A DNA stretch of 64,000 nucleotides from Nocardioides sp. YIM 152315 (GTDB lineage: Bacteria; Actinomycetota; Actinomycetes; Propionibacteriales; Nocardioidaceae): assembly GCF_029210375.1 (NCBI RefSeq), contig NZ_JARGER010000029.1:1-64000 (forward strand). Direction: 5' to 3'. A program made the translations under genes and the position numbers. This document shows, in pieces, positions 1 to 11,292 of this stretch. The notes below the pieces were generated by a model. That model worked only from the letters and a program-made list of their open reading frames with translations, had not been told where the DNA came from and searched no databases. Every line of letters begins with the position of its first letter. Position 1 is the first letter of the stretch.

Positions 1-112
1 ACAAACAAACTAATTCGTCGACTATGACACACTGTTGAGTTCTCAAACATCAGACGCACACCGCGCGATCGGCCTTTCGGACCTCCCGCTCCGGGGCAAC
101 TCGTCTAACTTA
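1..112 (-). promoter_or_regulatory. rRNA operon leader with boxA antitermination element
   Basis: Read on the minus strand, positions 49-32 carry TGTTTGAGAACTCAACAG, which matches the boxA-containing leader that precedes 16S rRNA in actinobacteria (TTGAGAACTCAACAG is typical of Streptomyces and relatives). It lies about 60 bases downstream of the promoter at 107-136. The 16S gene itself must lie beyond the left edge and is not in the window. Seen: the motif and its position. Known: boxA loads the Nus antitermination complex. Inferred: the operon runs leftward from here. Confidence 0.8.
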
Positions 113-136
113 GCGGATTGTTTTATCCCGGCGCAA
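107..136 (-). promoter_or_regulatory. rRNA operon promoter, proximal
   Basis: On the minus strand a -35-like TTGCGC (136-131) and a -10-like TAAGTT (112-107) are separated by 18 bp. The transcript would enter the boxA leader directly. The GC-rich stretch just downstream of the -10 element resembles the start region of actinobacterial rrn promoters. Confidence 0.6.
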
Positions 137-315
137 ATCCGGGCCCTTCCGCCTCATCCCGCACCATGCACAGCACATTTCCCGCCAGTTTTGGAGGGCC
201 CAGCGAGGGGCGCGCTTCGCCACCGGTGAGGTGAAGTGAGAGTCGAGATGGCCGCCGGGGCCGGAGGCCCGACCTGACCGGTCTTGCCTCCCGCCGCTCC
301 CTGGCGACCCGGAGA

Positions 316-344
316 ACATTAGGGGACGGCGCGGCCGAGTTCAA
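316..344 (-). promoter_or_regulatory. rRNA operon promoter, distal
   Basis: A second minus-strand promoter: TTGAAC (344-339), 17 bp, TAATGT (321-316). It sits about 200 bp upstream of the proximal one, the tandem arrangement common for rRNA operons. The rest of 137-430 holds no gene that I can support. A weak hairpin at 388-405 (GGGGC/GCCCC on the minus strand) could help end the tyrS transcript but has no U-tract. Confidence 0.5.
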
Positions 345-430
345 ATCGAGTAAACGTGACGGCGCGCACATGAGCGTCTGCGCAGGTCAGGGGCGGTTTG
401 GTGCCCCGCCGGCGCCCGGGCCACGGCGCG

Positions 431-1702
431 TCAGCGGACCTCGACTCCCGCGAAGCTCTTCTTGCCGCGGCGCAGCACGAGCCAGGTGCCCCCGACGAGG
501 TCGTCGTCCCCGGGCACGAGCTCGGGGTCCGCGACCCGCTCGTTGTTGAGGTAGGCCCCGCCCTCGGCAACGGTGCGTCGGGCCTCGCCCTTGCTCTTGG
601 CGAGCCCGGTGGCGACGAGCAGGTCGGCGATCGGGGGGATCCCCGCGTCGCCGTCGACGACCGTGCTCCCCGCCTCGCGGAGCGCGGCGCCGAGGGTCGC
701 GGCGCTCAGGGTCGCGAGCTCACCGCCCCCGAACAGCGCCGCGGACGCCTGCGCGATGCGCTCGGTCTCGTCGGCCCCGTGCACGAGCGTGGTGACGTGC
801 TCGGCGAGCGCCCGCTGGCCGGCGCGCAGGAAGGGCTTCTCCGCGTGCTGCGCCTCGAGGTCCTCGATCTCCGCACGGGAGAGGAAGGTGAACACCCGCA
901 GCAGCTCGCCGACCTTCTCGTCCTCGACGTTGAGCCAGAACTGGTAGAAGGCGTAGGGCGACATCATCTCCGGGTCGAGCCACAGGGCCCCGCCCTCGGT
1001 CTTGCCGTACTTCGTGCCGTCCGCCTTGGTCAGCAGCGGGGTGGCGATGGCGTGCGCGTGCCCGCCGTCGGCGCGACGGATCAGCTCCACGCCCGCGGTG
1101 AGGTTGCCCCACTGGTCGGAGCCGCCGAACTGCAGGGTGACGCCGTGGTCGCGGTAGAGGTTGAGGTAGTCCAGGGACTGGAGCAGCACGTAGCTGAACT
1201 CCGTGTAGCTGATGCCGGCGTCGAGGCGGGTCCTGACGACGTCGCGCGCGAGCATCCGGTTGACCGGGAAGTGCTTGCCGATGTCGCGCAGGAAGTCGAT
1301 CGTCGACAGGCTCGCGGTCCAGTCGTAGTTGTTGACCATCGTGGCGGCGTTCTCGCCCTCGAAGGTCAGGAACGGCTCGATCTGGCGACGCACGCGCTCG
1401 ACCCAGTCCTTGACCGTGTCGAGGCTGTTGAGGGTCCGCTCCCCCGACTCCTTCGGGTCCCCGATCATGCCGGTCGCGCCGCCGACCAGGGCGTACGGCG
1501 TGTGGCCGGCGAGCTGCAGCCGCCGGGCCGTGAGCACCTGGACGAGGTGACCCATGTGCAGGCTCGGTGCCGTCGGGTCGAAGCCCACGTAGAACCGGAC
1601 GCTTCCCTCGGCCAGGGCCTGGCGCAGGGCGTCGAGGTCCGTGGAGTGCGCGATCAGGCCGCGCCACTCGAGATCGTCGAGGAGGGTGGGATCGACGGTC
1701 AC
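431..1702 (-). CDS. tyrS: tyrosyl-tRNA synthetase
   Basis: Charges tRNA-Tyr with tyrosine in the cytoplasm. The 423-residue length is normal for bacterial TyrRS. The class I signatures are present: HMGH at residues 49-52 and KYGKT, the KMSKS-equivalent, at 231-235. An S4 RNA-binding domain occupies roughly 350-423 (LLVATGLAKSKGEARRTV). The start is GTG at 1702, with a GAAAGG ribosome-binding site about 7 bases upstream, so this mRNA has a leader. The gene stands alone, divergent from the Ser/Thr kinase, and ends about 300 bp upstream of the rRNA promoters on the same strand. The assignment is secure. Confidence 0.97.
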   Translation of the reverse strand: MTVDPTLLDDLEWRGLIAHSTDLDALRQALAEGSVRFYVGFDPTAPSLHMGHLVQVLTARRLQLAGHTPYALVGGATGMIGDPKESGERTLNSLDTVKDWVERVRRQIEPFLTFEGENAATMVNNYDWTASLSTIDFLRDIGKHFPVNRMLARDVVRTRLDAGISYTEFSYVLLQSLDYLNLYRDHGVTLQFGGSDQWGNLTAGVELIRRADGGHAHAIATPLLTKADGTKYGKTEGGALWLDPEMMSPYAFYQFWLNVEDEKVGELLRVFTFLSRAEIEDLEAQHAEKPFLRAGQRALAEHVTTLVHGADETERIAQASAALFGGGELATLSAATLGAALREAGSTVVDGDAGIPPIADLLVATGLAKSKGEARRTVAEGGAYLNNERVADPELVPGDDDLVGGTWLVLRRGKKSFAGVEVR

Positions 1703-1786
1703 GGGGAACCTTTCTCATCGGTTTGTGCGGGTCAAGCGTGCCATGGGGCCCTCTGACTACGCTCGTCGGACCGGGAAGGGGACACG

Positions 1787-3202
1787 TTGATCGCAGGCAG
1801 GTACACGCTCGAGCGCGAGATCGGTCGCGGCGGCATGGGCGCGGTGTGGCTGGGCCGCGACGAGGTGCTCGGGCGAGAGGTCGCGCTCAAGCGCGTCGGC
1901 TGGGCGCCGGGAGGCAGCACGCCCGACCTGGCCCGGGCCGAGCGGGAGGCCCGCCTGGCCGCACGCCTGAACCACCCGCACGTGGTAGCGGTCTACGACC
2001 TGGTCGTGGAGGGCGATGAGCAGTGGCTCGTCATGGAGTACGTCGCGGGCGCGACCCTCGCCGAGCTCGTGCAGCGCGACGGACCGCTGTCCGCCGACGC
2101 CGCGGCTCCCATCGTGCGACAGGCCGCCGACGCGCTGGCGGCGGCGCACGCAGCCGGGATCGTGCACCGCGACGTCAAGCCGTCGAACATCCTCGTCGGC
2201 CCCGACGGCCAGGTGAAGCTGTCCGACTTCGGGATCGCGCGCGCGGAGGCGGACGCGTCGCTGACCCAGACCGGGCTGGTGACCGGCTCCCCGGCGTACC
2301 TCTCCCCCGAGGTCGCCTCGGGCCAGACGGCGCAGCCGGCCAGCGACGTCTGGTCGCTCGGCGCGACGCTCTTCCACGCGCTCGCGGGGCGTCCGCCGTA
2401 CGAGATCGGCGAGAACGTGCTCGGCGCGCTCTACCGGATCGTCAACGAGCCGCCGCCGCGGCTGGCCGACGCGGGGTGGCTGGCCCCCGTGCTCGTCGCC
2501 ACGATGTCGACCGACCCGGCCTCGAGGTGGTCGACGGCGCAGGTCCGCGACTTCCTGACCGGCGGCCCGGCAGACGGCCTGCCGGCGCCGCTCCCGGTCG
2601 CGGCCCCGGTCGCGGCTCCGGTCGTGGCGTCCGCGTCGGTGCCGGCCGCCGAGCGCGAGCCGACGAGGCAGATGTCCCGGATGCCTGCCGCCCCGGCGGC
2701 GCCGGTCGCGGAGGCGGCCGCGGTCGGTCGCCGCTCGCGCGGCGGGCCGCTCGCGATCGCCGGGGCGGCGGTGGTCATCGTGGTGCTGGCGGTCGTGGCG
2801 TGGATGCTGGGGACCGGTGAGGACGACCCGGGCGGCGCCGGACCCTCGGGCGGCTCCAGCGCGCCCACGACGCCGACGAGCTCGGCGACCCCGGAGGTCA
2901 CCGCCGACGGGATGAGGGATTTCGTCGAGACCTACCTCGCCACCGTCACCACCGACCCCGCGGCCGCCTGGCAGGAGCTGACGCCGGCGTTCCAGGAGGC
3001 CAGCGGGAACTTCGGGCAGTACCAGAAGTTCTGGCGCGGCTTCCGGTCCGCCGAGCTGGTGTCGGCGCGGCCGGACCCCGGGTCGATGCAGATCAGCTAC
3101 ACGGTGGCCTACGAGCACGACCGTGGCGACAGCAGCACCGACGACGTCACCCTCACCCTCGAGGGGACCGACGGCAACTTCAGGATCGCGGCCGAGAGCT
3201 GA
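1787..3202 (+). CDS. membrane-anchored Ser/Thr protein kinase (PknB-like)
   Basis: A 471-residue Hanks-type kinase with a cytoplasmic catalytic domain (about 5-262): glycine loop GRGGMGAVW (13-21), K35 in VALK, HRDVKPSN with catalytic D129, DFG with D147, and SPE in place of APE. An Ala/Pro-rich linker leads to one membrane helix at about 321-343 and an extracytoplasmic tail of about 125 residues with no PASTA repeats, so the sensed signal is unknown. The start is TTG at 1787, supported by GAAGGGG just upstream and a TACGCT -10 element at 1758-1763. It precedes the hybrid histidine kinase on the same strand by about 35 bp, but that gene has its own promoter-like element. Confidence 0.93.
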   Translation: MIAGRYTLEREIGRGGMGAVWLGRDEVLGREVALKRVGWAPGGSTPDLARAEREARLAARLNHPHVVAVYDLVVEGDEQWLVMEYVAGATLAELVQRDGPLSADAAAPIVRQAADALAAAHAAGIVHRDVKPSNILVGPDGQVKLSDFGIARAEADASLTQTGLVTGSPAYLSPEVASGQTAQPASDVWSLGATLFHALAGRPPYEIGENVLGALYRIVNEPPPRLADAGWLAPVLVATMSTDPASRWSTAQVRDFLTGGPADGLPAPLPVAAPVAAPVVASASVPAAEREPTRQMSRMPAAPAAPVAEAAAVGRRSRGGPLAIAGAAVVIVVLAVVAWMLGTGEDDPGGAGPSGGSSAPTTPTSSATPEVTADGMRDFVETYLATVTTDPAAAWQELTPAFQEASGNFGQYQKFWRGFRSAELVSARPDPGSMQISYTVAYEHDRGDSSTDDVTLTLEGTDGNFRIAAES

Positions 3203-3238
3203 TCCGCGCACTCTAGGGTTGACGCAGGAGGCTGGTTG

Positions 3239-6454
<3,216 letters not shown>

Positions 6455-6490
6455 GGTTCACCGCGGCGTCACGGCGGGTACGACCCGGGG

Positions 6491-6700
6491 ATGAAGACCA
6501 TCATCGGGCTCGTCGTCGTGGTGTGGCTGGTCATCGGCGCGATCGCGGCCTTCCAGCGGGGCTACTTCGGCGACGACCGCGACGTGAACTGCAAGACGAC
6601 GGGCGACACGGTGCTGACCATCGTCGCCGGTCCCCTGAACTACTTCGGCGTCAACCCGAAGGTCGACTGCGAGGTCGACGTCCCGCAGCCCTCCGAGTGA
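6491..6700 (+). CDS. small single-pass membrane protein, unknown function
   Basis: A 69-residue protein with one N-terminal hydrophobic helix (about 3-22, IIGLVVVVWLVIGAIAAF), then a polar extracytoplasmic-type segment with two cysteines (C34 and C60). I recognise the general type, a small actinobacterial membrane protein, but no function. The start is ATG at 6491, following GGGG. It ends 4 bp before the convergent small membrane gene. Confidence 0.75.
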   Translation: MKTIIGLVVVVWLVIGAIAAFQRGYFGDDRDVNCKTTGDTVLTIVAGPLNYFGVNPKVDCEVDVPQPSE

Positions 6701-6703
6701 CGC

Positions 6704-6919
6704 TCAGCGCTCCTCGTCACCGGCGGGTGGCTGCGACTCGTCCAGGGCGCCCTGGTTGCCGACGAACGCGGCGACCGGCGGGATCGCGGCGGCGATCACG
6801 CTCATGACGATCGCGGCCGTGGTCGACCACAGCCGCACGACGTTCCAGGCGAGCAGGATGAGCACGACGCACGTGCCCATCAGCCAGAAGTACGTGCGGT
6901 GACGTCGACGTCGGTCCAC
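6704..6919 (-). CDS. DUF3099-like small membrane protein
   Basis: A 71-residue protein with an Arg-rich start and two membrane helices. The pattern YFWLMGTCVVLILLAW, then RLWS and IPPVAAFVGN, resembles the actinobacterial DUF3099 family of unknown function. I chose GTG at 6919 because TACCGT (6931-6926) lies exactly 6 bases upstream, the leaderless pattern seen across this window. A longer reading from ATG at 6964 would run through that promoter and into the divergent gene. The gene is divergent from the aldo/keto reductase. Confidence 0.7.
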   Translation of the reverse strand: MDRRRRHRTYFWLMGTCVVLILLAWNVVRLWSTTAAIVMSVIAAAIPPVAAFVGNQGALDESQPPAGDEER

Positions 6920-6962
6920 GTCTCGACGGTAGCCCGCGGCGACCACGTGCAAGGCTGTGGTC

Positions 6963-7934
6963 ATGCGCTACGCGAAGCTCGGCAACACCGGACTCGACGT
7001 CTCCCGCGTGATCCTCGGCTGCATGAGCTGGGGCGACCCCTCCCGCGGCGGTCACCCGTGGGTGCTGGACGAGGAGTCGGGCCGGTCGATCATCGAGGAC
7101 GCCCTCGAGGCGGGGATCACGACCTTCGACACCGCCAACGTGTACGCGGGTGGCAGCAGCGAGGAGTTCACCGGCCGGGCGCTGCGTGACCTGGCCCGGC
7201 GCGAGGACGTCGTCATCGCGACGAAGGTGAACGGCCGGATGCGGCCGGGACCGTACGGCGCGGGCCTGTCGCGCAAGGCGATCCTCCACGAGATCGACGA
7301 GTCGCTGCGGCGCCTGGGCACCGACTACGTCGACCTCTACCAGATCCACCGTTGGGACCCGCAGGTCCCGATCGAGGAGACGATGGAGGCGCTGCACGAC
7401 GTCGTGCGGGCGGGCAAGGCGCGCTACCTGGGGGCGTCGTCGATGTGGGCGTGGCAGTTCGCGAAGGCCCAGCACGTGGCCGAGCGCCACGGGTGGACGC
7501 CGTTCGTCTCCATGCAGAACCACTACAACCTGATCTATCGCGAGGAGGAGCGGGAGATGCTCCCGCTGTGCGCCGACCAGGGCGTCGGCGTCATCCCGTG
7601 GAGCCCGCTGGCGAGGGGGCGCCTCACCCGCGACTGGGACGACTCGACCGCCCGGTCCGAGACCGACGAGTTCGGCGCGAGGCTCTACCGCGACGAGGAC
7701 CGCTCCGTCGTCGACGCCGTCGGCCGGGTCGCCGAGGGACTCGGCGTGCCCCGGGCCCAGGTCGGCCTCGCCTGGGTGCTCCACCAGCCCACCGTGACGG
7801 CGCCGATCGTGGGCGTCACGAAGCCGCACCACCTGACCGACGCCGTCGCCGCCGCCGAGCTGTCGCTGTCGGAGGCGGATCTCGAGGAGCTCGGCGCCGC
7901 CTATCACCCCCACCCGGTCGCGGGTCACGCGTAG
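6963..7934 (+). CDS. aldo/keto reductase
   Basis: NADPH-dependent reductase of aldehydes or ketones with a TIM-barrel fold; 323 residues is the usual length. The catalytic tetrad is visible: D56, Y61, K88 and H129 (QIHRWDP). The sequence resembles the YajO/Tas-type general-stress AKRs, but the substrate cannot be told. I take ATG at 6963: AAGGCT at 6951-6956 is 6 bases upstream and can be read as a leaderless -10 or as a weak SD. The gene end overlaps the convergent reductase by 10 bp. Confidence 0.92.
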   Translation: MRYAKLGNTGLDVSRVILGCMSWGDPSRGGHPWVLDEESGRSIIEDALEAGITTFDTANVYAGGSSEEFTGRALRDLARREDVVIATKVNGRMRPGPYGAGLSRKAILHEIDESLRRLGTDYVDLYQIHRWDPQVPIEETMEALHDVVRAGKARYLGASSMWAWQFAKAQHVAERHGWTPFVSMQNHYNLIYREEEREMLPLCADQGVGVIPWSPLARGRLTRDWDDSTARSETDEFGARLYRDEDRSVVDAVGRVAEGLGVPRAQVGLAWVLHQPTVTAPIVGVTKPHHLTDAVAAAELSLSEADLEELGAAYHPHPVAGHA

Positions 7935-8467
7935 CGGAGCAGTGCCACTCCCCCGCCGAACGCGCGGGTCTCGAGCAGCTCCAGGCGCCGCTCGACGCCG
8001 TCGGGGAACAGCCTCCGTCCGCGGCCCTGCACGACCGGGTACACGAACAGCCTGAGCTCGTCGACGAGGCCCGCGGCCAGCAGGGCGTGGGTCAACCGGA
8101 TGCTGCCGGTGACGACCACGTCGCCGCCTTCGGTCTCCTTGAGGTCGCGGACGCTCGTCCTCGGGGCACCGCCGAGGACGGTCGTGGGCGACCACCCCGG
8201 ATCGACCAGCGTGGACGAGACGACGTACTTCTGCACCCGGTCGAGGTAGTCGGCGACGCCGGTGGTGTCGGTGCCGACCTGGGCGGGCCAGTAGCCGCGG
8301 AAGTCCTCGAACGTCTGCCGCCCCAGCAGCAGGGCGTCGACGCCTTCGTCCTGGCGGCGCATCTCCTCGGTCAGGTCCGCGTCCTGGGCGCTCGGGTCGA
8401 ACCAGTCGCCGATCATCTCGATCGAGCCGTCGAGCGTGATGTTCTGGGTCACGATGAGCCTGCGCAT
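7925..8467 (-). CDS. DHFR-fold reductase (RibD C-terminal-like)
   Basis: A 180-residue single-domain protein of the dihydrofolate reductase-like superfamily related to the RibD reductase domain. It begins MRRLIVTQNITLDGSIE and has LLLGRQTFEDF and a dinucleotide-binding GGDVVVTGS segment. Such proteins are widespread in actinobacteria and mostly uncharacterised. It starts at ATG 8467, lies 37 bp downstream of the PucR gene on the same strand, and may be co-transcribed with it. Confidence 0.85.
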   Translation of the reverse strand: MRRLIVTQNITLDGSIEMIGDWFDPSAQDADLTEEMRRQDEGVDALLLGRQTFEDFRGYWPAQVGTDTTGVADYLDRVQKYVVSSTLVDPGWSPTTVLGGAPRTSVRDLKETEGGDVVVTGSIRLTHALLAAGLVDELRLFVYPVVQGRGRRLFPDGVERRLELLETRAFGGGVALLRYA

Positions 8468-8504
8468 GGGAGTGGTGACCCGGCGACCGCCGGCGGCTCA
8501 TCGG

Positions 8505-10169
8505 TCAGCCGCGCGAGAGCACCCGCAGCTGCAGCATCGCGACGAAGCGCTGCTCGGGGTCGGTCAGGTCGATCCCACCGACCTCGGCGACGCGGCGGAG
8601 GCGGTAGCGGAACGTGTTCGGGTGCACGTAGAGCGCCTCGGCGGCCGCGGTCACGTCGCCGAACGCCTCCAGCCACGCGCCGAGGGTCTCGACGAGCGAG
8701 CTCTGGTGACGTCGGTCGTAGTCGATCAGCCGCGCCAGGGAGCCGGTCGGCCGGTCGCCCCGCGCGGCGGCGAGGTCGCGCAGCTCCAGCATCAGCGACT
8801 CGACCAGGATGTCGTCGAGGCGGGCGACGCGGCGTACGCCGCCGCTGCCGTGCAGGACGCGGAGCGCCCGGTCGACGCTGATGCGGGCGTGGGTCAGGCC
8901 CGCGAGATCCTCGGCGATGGGCCCGATGCCGATCACCGGGCGGAACCGGTCGCCGACCCGGTCGAGGAAGTCGTGGGCGATGCGGACGGCACGCTCCTCG
9001 CCCTCCACGACGGGTCCGGTCACCGGCACGAGCCCGTAGGCGACGCCGCTGACGAGGGCGGCGGCCGCGCGTGGGTGCGCGGCGCTCAGGTGCAGCGCGA
9101 AGGCGTCGCCGAGGCGCTCGCGCTCGTGGGTCAGGGCGGCGCCCTCGCTCGTCGTGAGGTCGGCCTCGACGCCGGACACCGCGACGCCGAGGACCATCAG
9201 CGGCTGACCGGTGAGGCCGAGGCGGTCGAGGGCGGCGCGGGCGCCCGCCCCTCCTTCGAGGGCCGAGCTGAGCAGATCGGCACGGAGCCGGCGCTGGACG
9301 TCGGCGCCGGCGCGCACGCGCAGCAGGTGGAGCGCGACGAGCTTGGCGGAGTCCTGGAGGGCGATCGTGCGCTCCTCGCTCAGCGGCCCCCGGACGGCGG
9401 CCCAGATCGAGCCGAGCACCTCGTCGCCGGCCCGCACGGCGATCGCGACCCGGGGCACGGAGAACGCGTCGCTCCCTTCGGCGGCGGGCGGGCTGATGAA
9501 GACCGGCTGGTCGCTGCGGTGGAGGTCGCGGAACACACCGCGCTCGTTGAGGATCCGGGCGTAGCGCTCCGGCACCTGCCGCCCCAGGATCGTCTCGACC
9601 CGGGACGCGTCGGCCTCGTCCTGGCGCCCGGAGAACGCCAGCACCCGCGAGCTGCGGTCCTCGATGGTGATCGGGGCGTCGAGCAGCGCGGCGATGGCGT
9701 TGGCGACCGCGAACAGGTCGCCCGACGGCAGCCCGCCGAGCGACTCGCGCTCGGCGACACCGACGTCGCCCTCGGCGAGCAGCGATCGGACGATCGCCGC
9801 GAGGTGGGCCCACGGTGCGCCGCGGCTGAGGCCGAGCAGCACGACACCCGCCGCGTCGGCGGCGCGGCGTACCTCCGGCGTGAGCGGCACCGGCGCGCGG
9901 ACGACGAGCGCGGCGGCGTGCGCCCGCCCGAGCACGTCGAGCAGTGCGACGACCTCGTCGGCGGCGTCGACGCCGACCCCCAGGACGAGCGCGCCCCGTG
10001 GGAGCACCGGCGCGTCGACCGGGTCGTGGATGACCACGCCTCCGACGTCCTCGGCCCCCTCGGGATCACCGTGCACGAGGTCGAGCAGCGTGGCGCCGAG
10101 ACCGTCGACGACGCGGCCGAGGCTGGCGCGCGGGCGCGGATCGGGGCCGCCCGCAGGGGGTGAGGTCAC
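8505..10169 (-). CDS. PucR-family transcriptional regulator
   Basis: A 554-residue regulator with an N-terminal PucR-type sensing domain, a GAF-like or GGDEF-relic middle, and a C-terminal winged helix (ALYVHPNTFRYRLRRV), the signature of PucR/CdaR-type activators. Family members respond to small molecules of purine, amino acid or sugar-acid catabolism. Its position at the end of the peptide/D-amino-acid operon suggests it controls that operon. The start is GTG at 10169, exactly 7 bases after TAGGCT (10182-10177). That -10 element contains the TAG stop codon of the racemase gene, so the regulator can be transcribed separately as a leaderless mRNA. Confidence 0.9.
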   Translation of the reverse strand: MTSPPAGGPDPRPRASLGRVVDGLGATLLDLVHGDPEGAEDVGGVVIHDPVDAPVLPRGALVLGVGVDAADEVVALLDVLGRAHAAALVVRAPVPLTPEVRRAADAAGVVLLGLSRGAPWAHLAAIVRSLLAEGDVGVAERESLGGLPSGDLFAVANAIAALLDAPITIEDRSSRVLAFSGRQDEADASRVETILGRQVPERYARILNERGVFRDLHRSDQPVFISPPAAEGSDAFSVPRVAIAVRAGDEVLGSIWAAVRGPLSEERTIALQDSAKLVALHLLRVRAGADVQRRLRADLLSSALEGGAGARAALDRLGLTGQPLMVLGVAVSGVEADLTTSEGAALTHERERLGDAFALHLSAAHPRAAAALVSGVAYGLVPVTGPVVEGEERAVRIAHDFLDRVGDRFRPVIGIGPIAEDLAGLTHARISVDRALRVLHGSGGVRRVARLDDILVESLMLELRDLAAARGDRPTGSLARLIDYDRRHQSSLVETLGAWLEAFGDVTAAAEALYVHPNTFRYRLRRVAEVGGIDLTDPEQRFVAMLQLRVLSRG

Positions 10170-10179
10170 GGCATGGAGC

Positions 10180-11292
10180 CTACGATCCGCCCCCGAGCCA
10201 TGCCGTGCTCGTGGTGACCGCTGCGAGCTCGTCCTCCAGCGGCGTCACACCGAGCCCCGGCCCGGTCGGCACGGTCAGGTGGCCGTCGTCGAGGACGAAC
10301 GGCGTCGTGATGTCGGTGCGGTAGTAGCGGCCCGAGCCGCTGGTGTCGCCGGGCAGCGTGAAGCCGGGGAGGGCAGCGAGGGCGACGTTCGCCGCCCGGC
10401 CCAGGCCGGACTCGAGCATGCCGCCGCACCAGACCGGCACCCCGGCGGCGACGCAGACGTCGTGGATGCGCCGCGCCTCCAGGTAGCCGCCGACCCGGCC
10501 CGGCTTGATGTTGACGATCGCGGCCGCGCCGAGCCGGATCGCCGCCGCCGCGGACTGCGCCGAGACGATCGACTCGTCGAGGCACACGGGCGTGCGGAGC
10601 TGACGCGCCAGGTCGGCGTGGCCGAGCACGTCCTCCTCCTCGAGCGGCTGCTCGATCAGCAGCAGGTCGAACGGGTCGAGACGGGCCAGGTGCCGCGCGT
10701 CGGACAGCGTGTACGCCGTGTTGGCGTCGACCTGCAGGAGCACGTCGTCCCCGAACCGCTCGCGCACCGCCCGCACCGGCTCGACGTCCCAGCCGGGCTC
10801 GATCTTGAGCTTGATGCGGACGTAGCCCTCGGCGAGGTAGCCGCCGACCGCGTCGAGCAGCGCCGGGATGCTGTCCATGATCCCGACCGAGACGCCGCAG
10901 GGCACGCGCTCGCGGACGGCGCCGAGCTCGCGGCCGAACGACCGGCCCTCGGCACGCAGCTCCGCGTCGAGCACCGCCATCTCGAGCGCCGCCTTCGCCA
11001 TCCGATGGCCCTTGAACGGCGCGAGGATCTGCCCGACCGCGTTCGCGTCGAGGTGCGCCGCGTCGACGAGGGCGGGCACCAGGAAGCGGCGCAGCACGTC
11101 GGCCGTGGCATCGACGTACTCCGAGGAGTAGAGCGGGTCCGACATCGCGACGCACTCGCCCCAGCCCTCCGCCTCGTCGGTGACGACGCGGACCAGCAGG
11201 ATGTCGCGGCTGGTCTGGGTGCCGAACGACGTGCGGAACGGCGAGACCAGCGGCATCGTGATCCGCCGCAGCTCGACCCCGGTCAGCTTCAT
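10180..11292 (-). CDS. N-acylamino-acid racemase / o-succinylbenzoate synthase family
   Basis: Enolase-superfamily enzyme of the MenC branch, 370 residues. It carries the full catalytic set at the positions familiar from Amycolatopsis NAAAR: K161-x-K163, metal ligands D189, E214 and D239, and K263. The family performs o-succinylbenzoate synthesis, N-succinylamino-acid racemisation, or both. No other menaquinone gene is here. Instead it follows a GNAT acyltransferase and an M20 deacylase, the gene set of the D-to-L amino acid pathway known from Geobacillus, so I favour N-succinylamino acid racemase. ATG at 11292 overlaps the GNAT stop by 4 bases (ATGA), and an AGGA motif precedes it. Residue evidence alone cannot exclude OSBS activity. 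Confidence 0.88.
   Translation of the reverse strand: MKLTGVELRRITMPLVSPFRTSFGTQTSRDILLVRVVTDEAEGWGECVAMSDPLYSSEYVDATADVLRRFLVPALVDAAHLDANAVGQILAPFKGHRMAKAALEMAVLDAELRAEGRSFGRELGAVRERVPCGVSVGIMDSIPALLDAVGGYLAEGYVRIKLKIEPGWDVEPVRAVRERFGDDVLLQVDANTAYTLSDARHLARLDPFDLLLIEQPLEEEDVLGHADLARQLRTPVCLDESIVSAQSAAAAIRLGAAAIVNIKPGRVGGYLEARRIHDVCVAAGVPVWCGGMLESGLGRAANVALAALPGFTLPGDTSGSGRYYRTDITTPFVLDDGHLTVPTGPGLGVTPLEDELAAVTTSTAWLGGGS

Noticed and set aside
388-405. Hairpin GGGGC/GCCCC downstream of tyrS
   Set aside because: Only 5 bp with an 8-base loop and no U-tract; mentioned in the promoter entry but not listed as a terminator.
10180-11292. Menaquinone gene menC
   Set aside because: Catalytic residues fit OSBS, but the neighbours are acyltransferase, deacylase and peptide transport genes, not men genes; racemase preferred.
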